DNA from: Nilaparvata lugens
Taxonomy: Eukaryota > Arthropoda > Insecta > Hemiptera > Delphacidae
DNA length: 64,000 nt
Assembly: GCF_014356525.2 (NCBI RefSeq)
Contig: NC_052507.1
Coordinates: 2,889,992-2,953,991 of the forward strand
Direction: 5' to 3'
Numbering within the stretch: position 1 is the stretch's first letter; the number at the start of each line of letters is the position of its first letter. Position numbers and translations under genes: made by a program. Shown here in pieces: positions 52,508-63,914 of this stretch. The notes below the pieces were generated by a model. The model saw only the letters and a list, made by a program, of their open reading frames with translations. It was not told the origin of the DNA and did not search any database.

Positions 52508-52924
52508 CTAGTAGTTCTGTGAACAGTAGACTTCACGCAGTATTCTCATCCACAATACCTGATTGTATCTATAGACTTTATGGAAATACAGCAATAGACT
52601 GGCTTCTCCACACATCTGTGTAATCACTTGTCAGCTGATTTATGATGAATAATTCTATTGTCTGATTTCACTCTTATATTGGCGTATGAAGGAGGCTCCT
52701 TTTTTCTTTCATATTATCATTGAAATGCAAAATTCCCAAAAACCTCGTATATATGTCGACGCGCAATTAAAAAAAGAACATAACTGTCAAATTTCAAGAA
52801 AATCTAATACCGCGCTTCGCCGTAAATGCGCAACATATAAACATATAAACATTCAAACACTTAAACATTAAGAGAAATGCCAAACTGTCGACTTATATCT
52901 TAGACCTCACTTCGCTCGGTCAAT
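52508..52924 (+). repeat. Family X copy nested in MITE-A
   Basis: TAGTTCTGTGAACAGTAGAC to ACCTCACTTCGCTCGGTCA, with the usual internal order. A 61-codon frame in it matches frames in other X copies and is not a gene. Confidence 0.8.
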
Positions 52925-53004
52925 TAAATACAGTGGCAAAGTAGAGAATCGACAATGCTGTTCTTATATCTTCCTCCACTGCCATTATAACGTGGACCTC
53001 ACTA

Positions 53005-53590
53005 TATAGTTTGTATGTGTGAGTGTTTCAAGTTGATGATCAATAGAAACCGACTTGATTAGCAAATAAACAATCGGTGGAGACTAGATGTGGGGATGTA
53101 AGGTGCAGAACAGAAATAGGGTATGAATGAATTCGACGGTTGAAAAACGTGGTTTGTGTGAGTATTTTACACACATATACATGTATATAAGCGAAGTATA
53201 TATGTCTATATGTTTGTCAATGCTTGGGGATATTACTGCGAGGTATATGCATCTATGTTTGTTGAAGTAGGGGTGGAGTTGGATCTCCACTTGATTGTCA
53301 ACGGACAAGTTTTTCGATTTTCCGAAAAAAAATCTACCCAACGTGCCGGGAATCGAACGACCTTATCAGCGCTTGCAATCAAACCCTTCGGAAGGGTTCC
53401 GGCCATTTTCCCGTCGAAAGACTGACCGAATCGTCAAGCCTTCGAAAGCCGCAACCCATTGCAACTGATGTAATATTCATGTACGTTGATATAACAGTGA
53501 ATTTTCAATTGACGCACTGAGGGGTTGCAACGGACACTCTCATGAATATCTGTCAACAAATATCATAAACTTTCCTGCTTTTATCGGTTG
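53005..53590. other. Unassigned stretch with a weak SINE-like signal
   Basis: 53210-53425 spans a GC-richer area whose minus strand has GTTCGATTCC (53348-53357), resembling a B box, and AACCCTTCCGAAGGGTT, a perfect small hairpin. No A box at the right distance and no T-stem pairing are convincing. The frame at 53210-53425 is doubtful. Confidence 0.3.
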
Positions 53591-53900
53591 ACAAAAATCA
53601 TGTAGGCTACAAGATCACCCTTCCTAGATAGGGATAACTATTTCACCACCAGTGTTTTAACAAATTCATATTATATAGCGATAACTTCGATTTTGATCTG
53701 CTATAGTGAGGTCCACGTTATAATGGCAGTGGAAAAAGATCTGTTCTCCTATCTTTCTGCACTGCCATTATAACGTGGACCTCACTATAGCAGATCAAAA
53801 TCGAAGTTATCGCTATATAATATGAATTTGTTGAAACACTAGTGGTGAAATAGTTATCCCTATCTAGGAAGGGAGATCTTGTAGCCTACATGATTCTTGT
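53591..53900. repeat. 310-bp palindrome centred on a mini MITE-A
   Basis: Arms of 110 bp (53591-53700 and 53791-53900) are near-perfect reverse complements: CATGTAGGCTACAAGATC on the left, GATCTTGTAGCCTACATG on the right. Between them is a 90-bp MITE-A (53701-53790). Confidence 0.92.
53701..53790. mobile_element. Shortest MITE-A copy (90 bp)
   Basis: CTATAGTGAGGTCCACGTTA at one end and its exact inverse at the other, with a 30-bp centre GATCTGTTCTCCTATCTTTC. It gives the clearest view of the family's terminal sequence. Confidence 0.9.
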
Positions 53901-53914
53901 AAAATTTGAGAACA

Positions 53915-54127
53915 GAAAGATCTGTTCTCCTATCTTTCTCCACTGCCATTATAACGTGGACCTCACGTTGTCGATTCTCGGCCTCAATTCATTATATTTC
54001 TGCATTGTCAAAAACAGATTTGGCATCGTTGCGGAGCTGGAAAAGCATAGTAGCCTACTATTTGCTTTGTCGAATGATAGACAAGGATAGCAGCATCAAC
54101 GTTAATCGAATACTGTCATTATAACAT
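53915..54127 (+). mobile_element. MITE-A, rearranged copy
   Basis: AGATCTGTTCTCCTATCTTT and the right TIR lie upstream of an interior (CGTTGCGGAGCTGGAAAAGC, TAGACAAGGATAGCAGCATC) and a second right end CTGTCATTATAACATCACC. Confidence 0.65.
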
Positions 54128-54147
54128 CACCATAGAGAAAACTACTA

Positions 54148-54675
54148 TAGTTGACCGCACGAAAATAGCCCAATGGAAATCGAACAGATGAGTGCAATGT
54201 TGCCAAATGAGAATTGATCAACGCCTTGGAGGAAGGAAGGTGTGGAGGAACAGTTACCTATGCTTCCCATGCATTGGAAGTGTAGTGCGTTCGGCCATCT
54301 TGGCATGCACACCTTCAAGCGCTATTATTTGAATTCTTATAAGCAAAAAACAGATTCAATCTTGTCATTTAGCTAAGTCTAGGTGATGTTTTTGAAATCA
54401 AGAGACAATAGATGCATTACATCAGCTGGAGCTGACAGTAGGTTACATGTTTTGTGTATGCCAAGATGGCCGACTCTGAATTTCTGATCTACACTTCCCT
54501 TTCCTAACTGTTCCTCCACACCTTCCTTCCTCCAAGATCAACGCTGTCAACAACTGATTATAAATATTTTCATCATAAAGTTCACGAACTGGCAACGTCT
54601 ATGGGTGGGGATATTTCTATCAGTCGTTCATCATCTGTTCTTATCTCCATCGGACTATTCTCGTGCGGTTGACTA
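54148..54675. mobile_element. Foldback element, 528 bp
   Basis: TIR TAGTTGACCGCACGAAAATA (left) pairs with TAGTCAACCGCACGAGAATA (right, inverted). Arms include TTGGAGGAAGGAAGGTGTGG/CCACACCTTCCTTCCTCCAA and GGCCATCTTGGCAT/ATGCCAAGATGGCC. Noncoding. Confidence 0.85.
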
Positions 54676-54810
54676 GCCTCCCGTGCTGCGAACTTCTCTT
54701 GAAACAGCCGGGAGCTTACTATTTTTGAACGATCATTTCCAGAAGAATATTCATAAAGATGGAAATAATTTGGAAGTTGAATTTGTTCAAATGCTAATTT
54801 ATGAATTATC
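54676..54810. mobile_element. SINE-T-like fragment
   Basis: GATGGAAATAATTTGGAAGT and TTTGTTCAAATGCTA match the upstream part of SINE-T at 42.7 kb. Confidence 0.45.
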
Positions 54811-55223
54811 CTTCAATATTAAGCGAGTAATTTCTGTATTTATATATCTGGTTATTTTCATATCTGGTTATTTTTATATCTGACTATTTTTATATCTGGT
54901 TATTTATGTTTAACGGATCTCGAAAACGGCTCCAACCATTTCCACGAAATTTGTAACATAGAAGGTTTATGATATGAAGACTCGATTGCTCTAGGTCTCA
55001 TCCCTGAGAAAACTCTCTGAACGACATGAAAAGGATAATTCATCCTTGGCTGAAACAGCTGTGGATAGTAAAAAAGTGAGTATGTGAGAAATAAAAATAT
55101 CGCATCTCCGAAATTCATAAGATGACGTATAGCCAGCTGTGAAATATAAACACGATTATTTTATAGAATTGTGTTCTGTTTATCAATAAATAAAATAACG
55201 AGCGAAGCTCGGTGCCCTGATAT
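54811..55223 (+). repeat. Family Y, near full-length
   Basis: TTTCTGTATTTATATATCTG to GAGCGAAGCTCGGTGCCCTG with all internal landmarks. Confidence 0.75.
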
Positions 55224-55226
55224 TCA

Positions 55227-55495
55227 TTATTAAACGAAATTCCAATCAAATGCTGTAAATCACCCCGAAGACTTCTGCTACTGCAAGTATTGACAACAGG
55301 GTGAACAGCTAGATGGAAATTCGATTAGCGCTACCATACAAAAATTATTTGCCAGCCCGGGTATCGAACCCAGTACCTCCTGGTTGCCGGACAGGAATGC
55401 TTACCCTTACACCAAACTGACAATCCCTGGATAGCAGCGCTCATTTTATACGAAGCCATAGCGGCCAGCCAGTCTATACTAGCGGCCAGAATATT
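55227..55495 (-). mobile_element. SINE-T copy
   Basis: Minus strand: tRNA-like region at 55351-55421 with B box GGTTCGATACC, body CATCTAGCTGTTCACCCTG-type and tail GGTGATTTACAGCATTTGAT. Confidence 0.7.
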
Positions 55496-55775
55496 TACAC
55501 TTCTTAACAGAAATATCAACAATGATGTGACCATGTATTCAATCCATTTTATTCCATTATTGAAAATCACATATCAGGAGAGAAAATCTACAGATACATT
55601 GTACTATTCTTCTCTCAAATTTAGATAACATTGAAGATTCTGAAATGGGGTTTTGATCTCACTTTTCTTAACTTTGGTACATTTCCACTCAAAAACAACT
55701 TCAACAAGGAACTTTTAATTTTGACGGTTGATGAACTTGATAAATAACAAAAATGATATAGTCCAAAACTCATAT
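55496..55775. other. Short unassigned stretch
   Basis: No feature seen. Confidence 0.4.
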
Positions 55776-55778
55776 CAC

Positions 55779-56805
55779 CAATAATTCAATTATCAATCTC
55801 TCATCCCACTTCCAAGATTCTAGCCCAGTCAAATGGTCGTTTTTCAGGAAACAACCCCGAAAGAATTTTTCTCGACGATATGTATTTTGGGGCGCTGAAT
55901 TCGAATCTGAAATTTGCTGACACGCTAGAGTGCGGATCCACCCCCGAACCCCCAAAAATCCCTAAAATTTCGGACTTTTTTCATTTTTCCATTTAATCTC
56001 GAAAACTTCGAGTTTTTGGAGAAGAATTATCCTTTACAAAATTGAAGATAATATAGTTCACAATAAATTGATTGGTCACGTAGGATTCTACCATTCTTGG
56101 TTCCGGGGCTACGAATTTTCAAAAAAAAGTACTTTTTAAGTGGTTTTCAAAATTATGCAAACCTACCACTTCTACCCTATACAACTTCAATATTTCTCTA
56201 GTATGAATAAAAACCACACATTACGTGAAGGAACAATAATTCTGAACAGGATTCCTTAGGAATTTTTCAATTTAGTAATTGTGGGAGGGGGAATACAACC
56301 AAATAATAGAAAATCATGTCCTCCAGTCAAAATACAAATTTTTCATTATAATTCCATGCTTCCCTAACAAAAAAATACATAATTCGGCTGAAATAAACTC
56401 ACAAGGGTTATTTTCTATGAGAATCACCTGTCAGAAACATTCAATTTCAGTATTTCCCAGCGGGGGGTACGTCATAAGGATATATCAAGGTTCAAAACTT
56501 TAAACACTTATAACTTTTGACAGAATAATCAGGTCAGTAGAGAATAATTTTTCTCCAAAAACTCGAAGTTTTCGAGATTGAATGGAAAAATTAAAAAAAG
56601 TCTGAAATTTTAGGGGTTTTAGGGGTGAAGCCGCCCTCTGGCGTGTCAGCAAATTCCAGATTCGAATTCAGCGCTCCAAAATACATAATTATAGAACCGT
56701 CGAGAAGAATTCTTTCGGGGCTGTTTCGAAAACGACCATTTGACAGGACTATTCCCAAAAATGCTGATTGCAGATGAGATGGATTCGTTAACAATATGAA
56801 GACAA
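55779..56805. mobile_element. Foldback element, about 1.0 kb
   Basis: The left arm (55779-56037) and right arm (56533-56805) are inverted: GTCAAATGGTCGTTTTTCAG, GAATTCGAATCTGAAATTTG and CTCGAAAACTTCGAGTTTTT have mirror partners. The loop (about 500 bp) encodes nothing obvious. Frames in the arms are repeat translations. Confidence 0.85.
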
Positions 56806-57070
56806 ATAAGTGAGAAGTTCAATCTTGTTATCCAACTCAGATAAGATGAGAAGAATATTTTGAAAAATATAGCAACTCCCTCCACTAACCTAGTAGAGTT
56901 ATTAGGGTATCGGAAACCGTGTACTGTACAGTTTTTGTTGGTTTTTCAATTTTTCGCTAAGCAATATTTCATTATTGATTTATAGTTAGTCGGAGCTCTT
57001 CATCTCTAGATTTCATAACCCTGTTACAACGAGGCCCTATATTATAAAATGTTGTGGTGTAGAATCAATA
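56806..57070. other. Short unassigned stretch
   Basis: No feature seen. Confidence 0.4.
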
Positions 57071-57106
57071 ACACTAGTGAAGTCCACGTTATAATGGCAG
57101 TGAATT

Positions 57107-57360
57107 GAGTACTTGAGTACTTTATTTATGTAGATTACAATATATACTGGCTTTTACAGTTATATACAATAGCTTACAATACAGCAAAATTATAGATGTA
57201 TTTACACAATATAGACTAAGAAAATGATTTTTGAACTGCATCTGATATGAAAAAAGCTATAGGTAATATTGTTATGCATCTACATAAATTGGCGGAGCTT
57301 TGGACATGTCAATGTCCATTCTTTGGAAAAAATATTCAAAATATCCTTCTCACTAACTCT
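57107..57360 (-). mobile_element. LINE 3' end nested in MITE-A
   Basis: The reverse of the 12.65 kb LINE tail: AGTACTTTATTTATGTAGAT, CAATAGCTTACAATACAGCA. TGAA adjoins both ends. Confidence 0.65.
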
Positions 57361-57667
57361 CTACCATTGAACAGAGAAAGATGTGGAGAAAGATGCGAGG
57401 ACAGCGTTGCCGATACTCTGCATTGCCACTGCCTTCCATAGAGGATAGCTGATACTGGTATATCTAATGTGATATTAACTGTTCATTGTTTGAGATTAAC
57501 AATTATACTTCATTTGGCGAAAAAAGATATTATTTTCATCAATCATTTTTTTGTAATTGAAATTGGATATTTTGGTTATGAATTATATTTCTATATTGTC
57601 GGAAAAACGATCTGACAATGTTGAGGAGCTTTGTCGGATGATAGACAAGGATAGCAACACTGATAGC

Positions 57668-58230
57668 ATACCTCACTTTGGTATCATTAATAGTTTCTGC
57701 ATCTCTTTCCAATTCGAGGTAATCCTCCATGCGGTATCCTAAATTATGCATTTTTGTAGTCATTTCACTAACTAATTTAGTCCAATTTAAATTTTGTAGC
57801 TATTTTACAAGAAAATTGTGTTCATTCTGGATTGTTATATTTATTTTCTAATAAACCCACTCGGTTCTTTATCACTGTCGTTATTAACTAGATAGTTAAT
57901 TCATCCATGTTTTTATTTCTTCCAAGTTTATTTGTTCTTCCATGTAATATACATTTTTCTTTTCTGATCCTTGTATTGTTTTTGCTAACCTAATAAATAT
58001 TTTTTTATATATTTTTTTTATATTGTTTAAACAGCTGATACTCTCACTCAGCGGTAAGGGTTTTGCCCTTGCTGGGTGGTGCCATGTAATTTTAATTTAT
58101 TTGTAAAATAGCATAATATTATAATCTAGAATATTTCTTTTGTAAGTTTTGTATTTTGTATTTGTTTTCATGGGCAATAAAGATGTTAAAAAAAATAAAA
58201 AAAAAGATGAAATAAATAAATATGCTCGTA
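57668..58230 (+). mobile_element. LINE 3' end with stem-loop and A-rich tail
   Basis: Stem ACTCAGC..GGG TTTTG CCC..GCTGGGT (about 58046-58078), AATAAAGATG and an A-rich tail with (AAAT)n. MITE-A resumes with AAGTTAATCAAATACTGCC. Confidence 0.6.
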
Positions 58231-58265
58231 AAGTTAATCAAATACTGCCATTATAACGTGGACCT

Positions 58266-58420
58266 TAAATATAGGGAGATGATACAAGGATGATAGACAA
58301 GGATAGCAACACCAATGTTAATCTAATACTGCTATTATAACGTGGACCTCACTACAGGAAGATGATGCAAGGATGATAGACAAGGATAGCAACACAAATA
58401 TCAATCAAATACTGCCATCA
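58266..58420 (+). repeat. Tandem MITE-A right ends, unit about 97 bp
   Basis: GATGATAGACAAGGATAGCA followed by ATACTGC(C/T)AT and an end occurs twice in series after the complete copy. Confidence 0.7.
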
Positions 58421-59660
58421 TGCATCACTTTAGCATCTTACATTTGAAGATATATATCTATACATATAATCACATGTATAGAATACATCATATTTCCATT
58501 CAGTTTTCCAGACAGATTTCCTTGCAGCGTGTGGAAATTCATGAAATTTTGTTGAGTATAATCGCTCACATCTATATCTATATCTATGGTTCTCCTAAGC
58601 ATCCTACATCCAATCATTTATATCTATACATATCAGCTAATGTATAGAACACATCATAGCTCCATTCAGTTTCCAGAAAGTTTTCCTTGCTCGTGTGAAA
58701 ATTCATGAAATTTTGTTGTTTATAATCGACTAGCCGTCAGGCTCGCTTCGCTCGCCATATCCGTCTAGCCAGGGGGCGGCTCGACTGGATCGTCCAAGAG
58801 TGAGATCAGCAGGCTCGCTTCGCTCGCCTGCATTTTTTATTTGAGCATTTTTATCATATGTTAGAACAATCCAGTCGGGGGTCCAGACTAAACTTCTGAC
58901 TAAAAGGATATGGCGAGCGAAGCGAGCCTGACGGCTAGTAATATAATATTCCCAGGATTGAAGTAGCAGTGCCCAATCAATCTTTCCGCGATAAATGCAT
59001 TTAAATCTTCAACTTGGTGCCAACCTAACAAACAAAGTCAACTCAACTTAATGCCAACCTGACAAAATTATTAATTTAGTTGCCAGTTAACAACTGTTTC
59101 GAAGAGGTACTCTATCTAGATTATAGTTCTATAGTAACATATGATATGGAAATTTCAATTATAATTAAGAGATTGGGAGAAGAAGAATATACATGCTAAA
59201 AGACGAACTTTAAACCCTTAAAAACAACCCTTAGAGTTAAAATATTGCCAAAAGATTTCTTAGTGCGCCTCTAAAGGGCCAACTGAACATACCTACCAAA
59301 TTTGAACGTTTTTGGTCCGGTAGATTTTTAGTTATGCGAGTGAGTGAGTGAGTGAGTGCCATTTCGCTTTTATATATATAGACTATATCTATATCTATGG
59401 ATCTCCTTAGCATCTTACATCCAATCATTCATATCTATAGATATGAACTAATGTTTAGAACACATTCAGTTTTCCAGAAAGTTTTCCTTGAAGTGTGTGA
59501 AAATTCATGAAATTTTGCTGTCTATAATCGATGACTACATCTATATCTATGCATCACTTAAGCTCCTTACATCCAATCATTCATATCTATAGATATGAAC
59601 TAACGTATAGAACACATCATATTTCCATTGAGTTTCCCGTGAAGCTTTCCTCTCTCATCC
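58421..59660 (+). repeat. Tandem array, unit about 160 bp, interrupted by family Z
   Basis: Four units share CATCCAATCATTTATATCTA, TATAGAACACATCATA, CAGTTTTCCAGAAAGTTTTC and AAATTCATGAAATTTTG. Two lie before the Z insertion and two after. Confidence 0.8.
58734..59388 (+). mobile_element. Family Z copy with an extra inverted terminus
   Basis: Starts CTAGCCGTCAGGCTCGCTTC and ends GCCATTTCGCTTTTATATAT. At 58917-58938 there is a second, inverted terminus (GAGCCTGACGGCTAG), so the first 205 bp form a foldback. Confidence 0.7.
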
Positions 59661-60117
59661 GTCAATCAATCGATTTCCGTTCTCCACGATTTAGAAAACT
59701 GAGCAGGCCTCCATTAAACATTGGACTTTTCTTTTCATGTGGCCTCTCTGTGCACTCTAGATGTCTAAAGATGATGGATTGAAGAAATCCCGCGCCATAG
59801 AATAATGGAAGTTGTGTGGATTGGAGTGGATGTGTGCCCTAAATTCGTGAAAGTGGGTTTTCTCCATCGTATGAGATGGTATTTAGTTCAACACGTGCCT
59901 CAACGCCAATTCATTACCGAATCATGACAGTTCACACGTGTTTCTGGGCAAATTCATTAACAATGTTTTATTGCTGTTTGTAGACAAGATTCTCTGTATT
60001 TTCTTTATTTCAACTATCATAATTTATTGATTTTCTTTTCTCAACAATAATGAATTCGGAGACCTATAAAATCTTTGTTCTATACAATCATGTTGACTAT
60101 GTTGATATACTGATTTG
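59661..60117. other. Unassigned stretch
   Basis: Slightly GC-richer at 59680-59900 (CCTCCATTAAACATTGGAC, TTGTGTGGATTGGAGTGGAT) and single-copy in the window. No frame of note. Confidence 0.35.
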
Positions 60118-60118
60118 A

Positions 60119-60548
60119 CTAGTAGTTCTGTGAACAGTAGACCTCACGCAGTATTCTCATCCACAAGTACCTGATTGAAACTATAGACTTTTATGGTAAT
60201 ACAGCAATAGACTGGCTTCTCCACACATCTGTGAAATCACTTGTCAGCTGATTTATAATGAATAATTCTATAGTCTGATTTTTACTCAAATATTGGCGTA
60301 TGAAGGAGGCTCCTTTTCACTTTTATATTATCCTTGAAATGCAAAATCTCCAAAAACCTTGTATATACGTCGACGCGCAATTAAAAAAGAAACATACCTG
60401 TCAAATTTCATGGAAATTTATTACCGCGGTTCGCCGTGAATGCGCAACTTAAAAACATTTAAACATTAAAACATTTAAACATTTAAACATTAAGGGGAAT
60501 GCCAAACCGTCGACTTGAATCTTGGACCTCACTTCGTTCGGTCAATTA
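60119..60548 (+). repeat. Family X, complete copy in unique sequence
   Basis: TAGTAGTTCTGTGAACAGTA to ACCTCACTTCGTTCGGTCA, short ATTTAAAC minisatellite, no nested element. A good reference copy for the family. Confidence 0.85.
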
Positions 60549-61340
60549 ACTTATTTCCTGATAACATGATTTGAATTTATGTTTTCTGGAGAATAATTAT
60601 CAAGAATATTAAATGATATTTGATCAATGTTTTTACACAGTCTATACACTTCCGTGAGGACTGAGCACAACAAATATACTTTTAGGAAACAAGCTCTCAT
60701 CAGATATCAAGGAATAAATTGGAAGTTTATCAGAAGTTTATCATAAGAATCAAAAGTTTATAAAACGTTTATCAGAAGTATCAGAAAATCCTTTTAAGTA
60801 TCAGAAGTATGTCAGAGAAGTTTATCAGAGTTTCATGAGAAGTAAAAACTTATTGAAAGAATCAGAAGTTCATTAAAGTTTGAGCTATTCATTCACTGTA
60901 TGTAATAGACCTAATAATAATTAATAAGATTCTGAATGCATCAAGATTATTGTTTCCTTTCCTTCTGTAAAACTTTTAATATGCAAGTCTGGTTTGCGCA
61001 CAGGCACTTTTTGCCCATGCAGACCATTTTCTAAAGATTTATTTGGCTCAGTGTAATCATGAGGTTGTTTTATTCTTTGTTGTTGTTTTATATTGAAAAT
61101 GAGTACATAAGATTTTTGCTCTGTAAATTGCATTTCTATTTGAAATGAATATTTTCTGTCTATCTGTCAAAGTATTGTTGAATAATTGTTTCAACGTCTT
61201 TCAAATTGCATAGAAATCAATTCAATGCAATTTGTCAATTCTTTGCAACTATGCGATGTGAAAGACATCAGAACAATTCATAAAATTTATCCTCAAAAGG
61301 CTTATGTAGTTCGAAATATTTATTGTTCATACAATCTCAC
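60549..61340. other. Unassigned, with degenerate ATCAGAAGT repeats
   Basis: 60715-60860 repeats TTTATCAGAAG-like words. A 70-codon minus frame (60921-61133) has no known domain. Otherwise nothing seen. Confidence 0.35.
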
Positions 61341-61505
61341 TATAGTAAGGTGGTTATAATAGAGTTACATTGATAATGCTATCCCTCTCTATCTTTCGAC
61401 AAAGCAGATAGCGCTATCTTTTTCTAGCTACGCAACGTTTCCAGATCGTTTTTTAACAATGTAAAAAATGTTTAATCTCAATCATGGAAATTCATCATTG
61501 AATAA
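61341..61505 (+). mobile_element. MITE-A left half
   Basis: CTATAGTAAGGTGGTTATAA is a mutated left end, followed by GACAAAGCAGATAGCGCTAT and CGCAACGTTTCCAGATCG. Cut by element E. Confidence 0.6.
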
Positions 61506-62052
61506 TTGAAATAGTTATTTGTGCAACTATTGCGCAAAGTGACAGTTTGCTGCACCGAGAGAAACGTTTACGCCCGAGCCGTAGGCGAGGGCGGAATGGT
61601 TTCTTGAGTGCAGCAGAGGAACTTTGCGCACGTATTTCACATTTAGTTTTTCCTACAGTTACCATTGAATATGAAAAGTGGGTAATCATGGGTAAAATTG
61701 CCTGAAATGCATCAAATGTTTTTCTGTGTAATTTAATTATTGATAAAAACCCTAATCCTAAAATCCTAAAGTCCTCGTTGTCCTTGATTATAATATATAA
61801 TAGTAATAATTAGCGCGTTGTGCTTGGTTGCACCTCTGCTCACTATAGCAGCCACAGCAGTCACTGTTACCAACTTCATTTTGATTTTGCTGCACTGTTG
61901 CTCCATATAACCTACGAAGTATTTTGCGTTGCCATGTTGCAAATCTGGAGTGCAGAAAAATATTTCCCGCACTAGAGCGGAAAAGTGATTCTTTGCGTTC
62001 TGTAATCAGTGCAGCAATGGCCACTTTTCAACGTAACTGTAGGAAAAATACT
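61497..62052 (-). mobile_element. Element E, copy 3
   Basis: Inverted relative to the 5.4 and 8.0 kb copies and slightly diverged. The hairpin is at 61531-61631. The recurring frame is shorter here and ends earlier (61766-61972). Confidence 0.7.
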
Positions 62053-62340
62053 TTCTTGATGAATAAAATGTAATTTGAATATACATTATTTGAATAAGAA
62101 TGAATAGTATAAAAATGGTGAGTAAAAAATTATATGAAAAAATGAAATGACGTCATCAAAATGGTGACAGTTTAAAATAAATCTCATCATAATTTGACAC
62201 TGTCAGTATACCTCATAAAATGACAGCGATGCTTCTCATCTATTCCATACTGACAGTATATTGTGAATCTCCAAACCAGGAAGTGATGTTATTTACCACA
62301 CAGGTACAGCAGTAGTGGGAAGGCATTCCTGGACGGGAGA
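62053..62340. other. Unassigned, with a trace of the 88-bp repeat
   Basis: 62175-62275 has TGACACTGTCAGTATACCTC and CATACTGACAGTATATTGTG, diverged versions of the 44-45 kb array words. Confidence 0.4.
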
Positions 62341-62349
62341 TGGTGTTAA

Positions 62350-62392
62350 GGGGCCCAGGGGGGCCCTGAGGGGTGAAAGGGGGTACTGAGGG
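62350..62392 (+). other. G-quadruplex motif
   Basis: Five G-runs of 3-6 (62350-62353, 62358-62363, 62370-62373, 62379-62383, 62390-62392) separated by 4-6 nt loops. This satisfies the usual quadruplex pattern and is exceptional in such AT-rich DNA. Confidence 0.75.
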
Positions 62393-62499
62393 ATGCAAGC
62401 GGTCCTGATGGTACAGGGGGGTAGTATGATGTGACTAAGGTATGTTGTGACGTGTCTGAGTCCCTTGGGACAAGTATCAGTCCTAACACATCAGCCCTT

Positions 62500-62885
62500 T
62501 CACTCTCTCATCCATTCTCTCTCTCTCTCTCTTTCACTATCTCTTTGACTATCTATCTCTCTTTCTCTCACTCACTCCCTCTCCCACTCTCTCACTCTCC
62601 CAATCTCACTACCTCTCACATTATCAAACTCATTCCCACTCACTCACTCTCACGCACTCTCACTCATTCTCTCTTTTACACTTACTCTCTATCACTCATT
62701 CTCTCTCTCACTTTCTCACTCTTTCTATCTCTCTTTCTCCTCTCTCTATCTCTATCCATCTCATTCCTACTCACTTACTCTCACGCACTCTCACCCACTA
62801 CACTCTCCTACACTTACTCTCTCTCTCTCTATCTCTGTCCCACTCTTACTCTCTCTCTCTCTCACTCTCTCTCTCTCCAGCTCTC
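62500..62885. repeat. CT-rich microsatellite tract
   Basis: Nearly 400 bp of CTCTCT and CACTCTCA runs. The 162-codon Ser/Leu-rich frame over it is a low-complexity translation. Confidence 0.92.
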
Positions 62886-63914
62886 TCTACTCCATCCTAC
62901 AAACCTACATACCAACTAACCGGCTCCACCGTTTTGAGCAGATATTATTATCGGATAAATTCAAAATGGCAGACTCTTGATTCCCTAGGGAGACACTCAT
63001 TCTGGTGGCCTGTAGAATATTCAGGTAACTTATTTTTTAGCCATAGCTGAAAATAAAAACTGAGTTTCACTGGATTTTGCTCAGTTTTCATAATATCAGA
63101 ACTTTGAACCTAGTTGAAACTTCCAGTGGATAATATTAACTGGAACTAAAATATTCCCTCAATGCTTGGTGATATAAAGGCTTCAGATTGAGCCTGGATC
63201 CTCGCTAGATGTTTTGAGAATCAACCAGAGAATAGGATGAATAGAACTGAATGAATACAACTTACATGAGAAGAATGAAAAGGAGTGAATATATTTTATG
63301 GAACTACTGAAAATATAAAAATATCAAATTAAATAGTCATGAATATGTTAAAGTCATGGATATGAAAAAGTTATCAATCTATCAATTCATTCAATATGGA
63401 ATTGATATTGATGAATCTGTTCAAATGGAATCATAAACACTCTCGATTGTGTCAAATCAATCATCAAAGATTGACAGAGAAGGAAATCTGTTGACTAAAT
63501 CCTCTACTGAAGTCAAAATTGTATCAGAATTCCATTCTTGTATCAGAGTCTTAACCATAGAGTAAATATACAGATCAATGATTCCGTTGAGAGATACCTA
63601 GATTATTTGTCTCTGGTCTCAAACTTTTATTGAATTCTCATCTCTGTATCAACTGAAGTCTGTGATGGAATTGGAACCATCCTTAACAAAACTAGTTGTT
63701 ACAAGGTTGGGAATTTGATACAAGGTCTAAACTGTGAAGCTAGATTGAAATTTTGATAATTATAAGTTTGCAGAATCATGGGAAATAACTAGTACTTTCG
63801 TCATTATATTTCCATTTTTTGACAATATAGAACACGATTATTTCTATATATATATCAGTCCCATTCTCGAGTGACAAAATTCAACGTTTGAAGAATTATA
63901 GGTAATTACTAGCA
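62886..63914. other. Unassigned AT-rich stretch
   Basis: No family match, no tRNA, no frame above 60 codons. May be host single-copy sequence. Confidence 0.4.

Larger units (their letters stand above)
52141..53004 (+). mobile_element. MITE-A host carrying two nested elements
   Basis: MITE-A interior (GATACCGGTATCAACTATAC) is followed, after two insertions, by GTGGCAAAGTAGAGAATCGA and the right TIR CCATTATAACGTGGACCTCA then CTATATAG. Nested are MITE-F (52293-52464) and family X (52508-52924). Confidence 0.75.
57071..58265 (+). mobile_element. MITE-A host with two nested LINE ends
   Basis: Left TIR GAAGTCCACGTTATAATGGC; interior GTTGCCGATACTCTGCATTG and ACAAGGATAGCAACAC; right TIR CCATTATAACGTGGACCT. 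Interrupted at 57107-57360 and 57668-58230. Confidence 0.75.

Noticed and set aside
53330..53470. Second tRNA-SINE head on the minus strand
   Set aside because: A B-box-like GTTCGATTCC is present, but no A box at proper distance and no T-stem pairing.
62431..62919. 162-codon Ser/Leu frame
   Set aside because: Low-complexity translation of a CT-rich tract, with no domain or conserved start.
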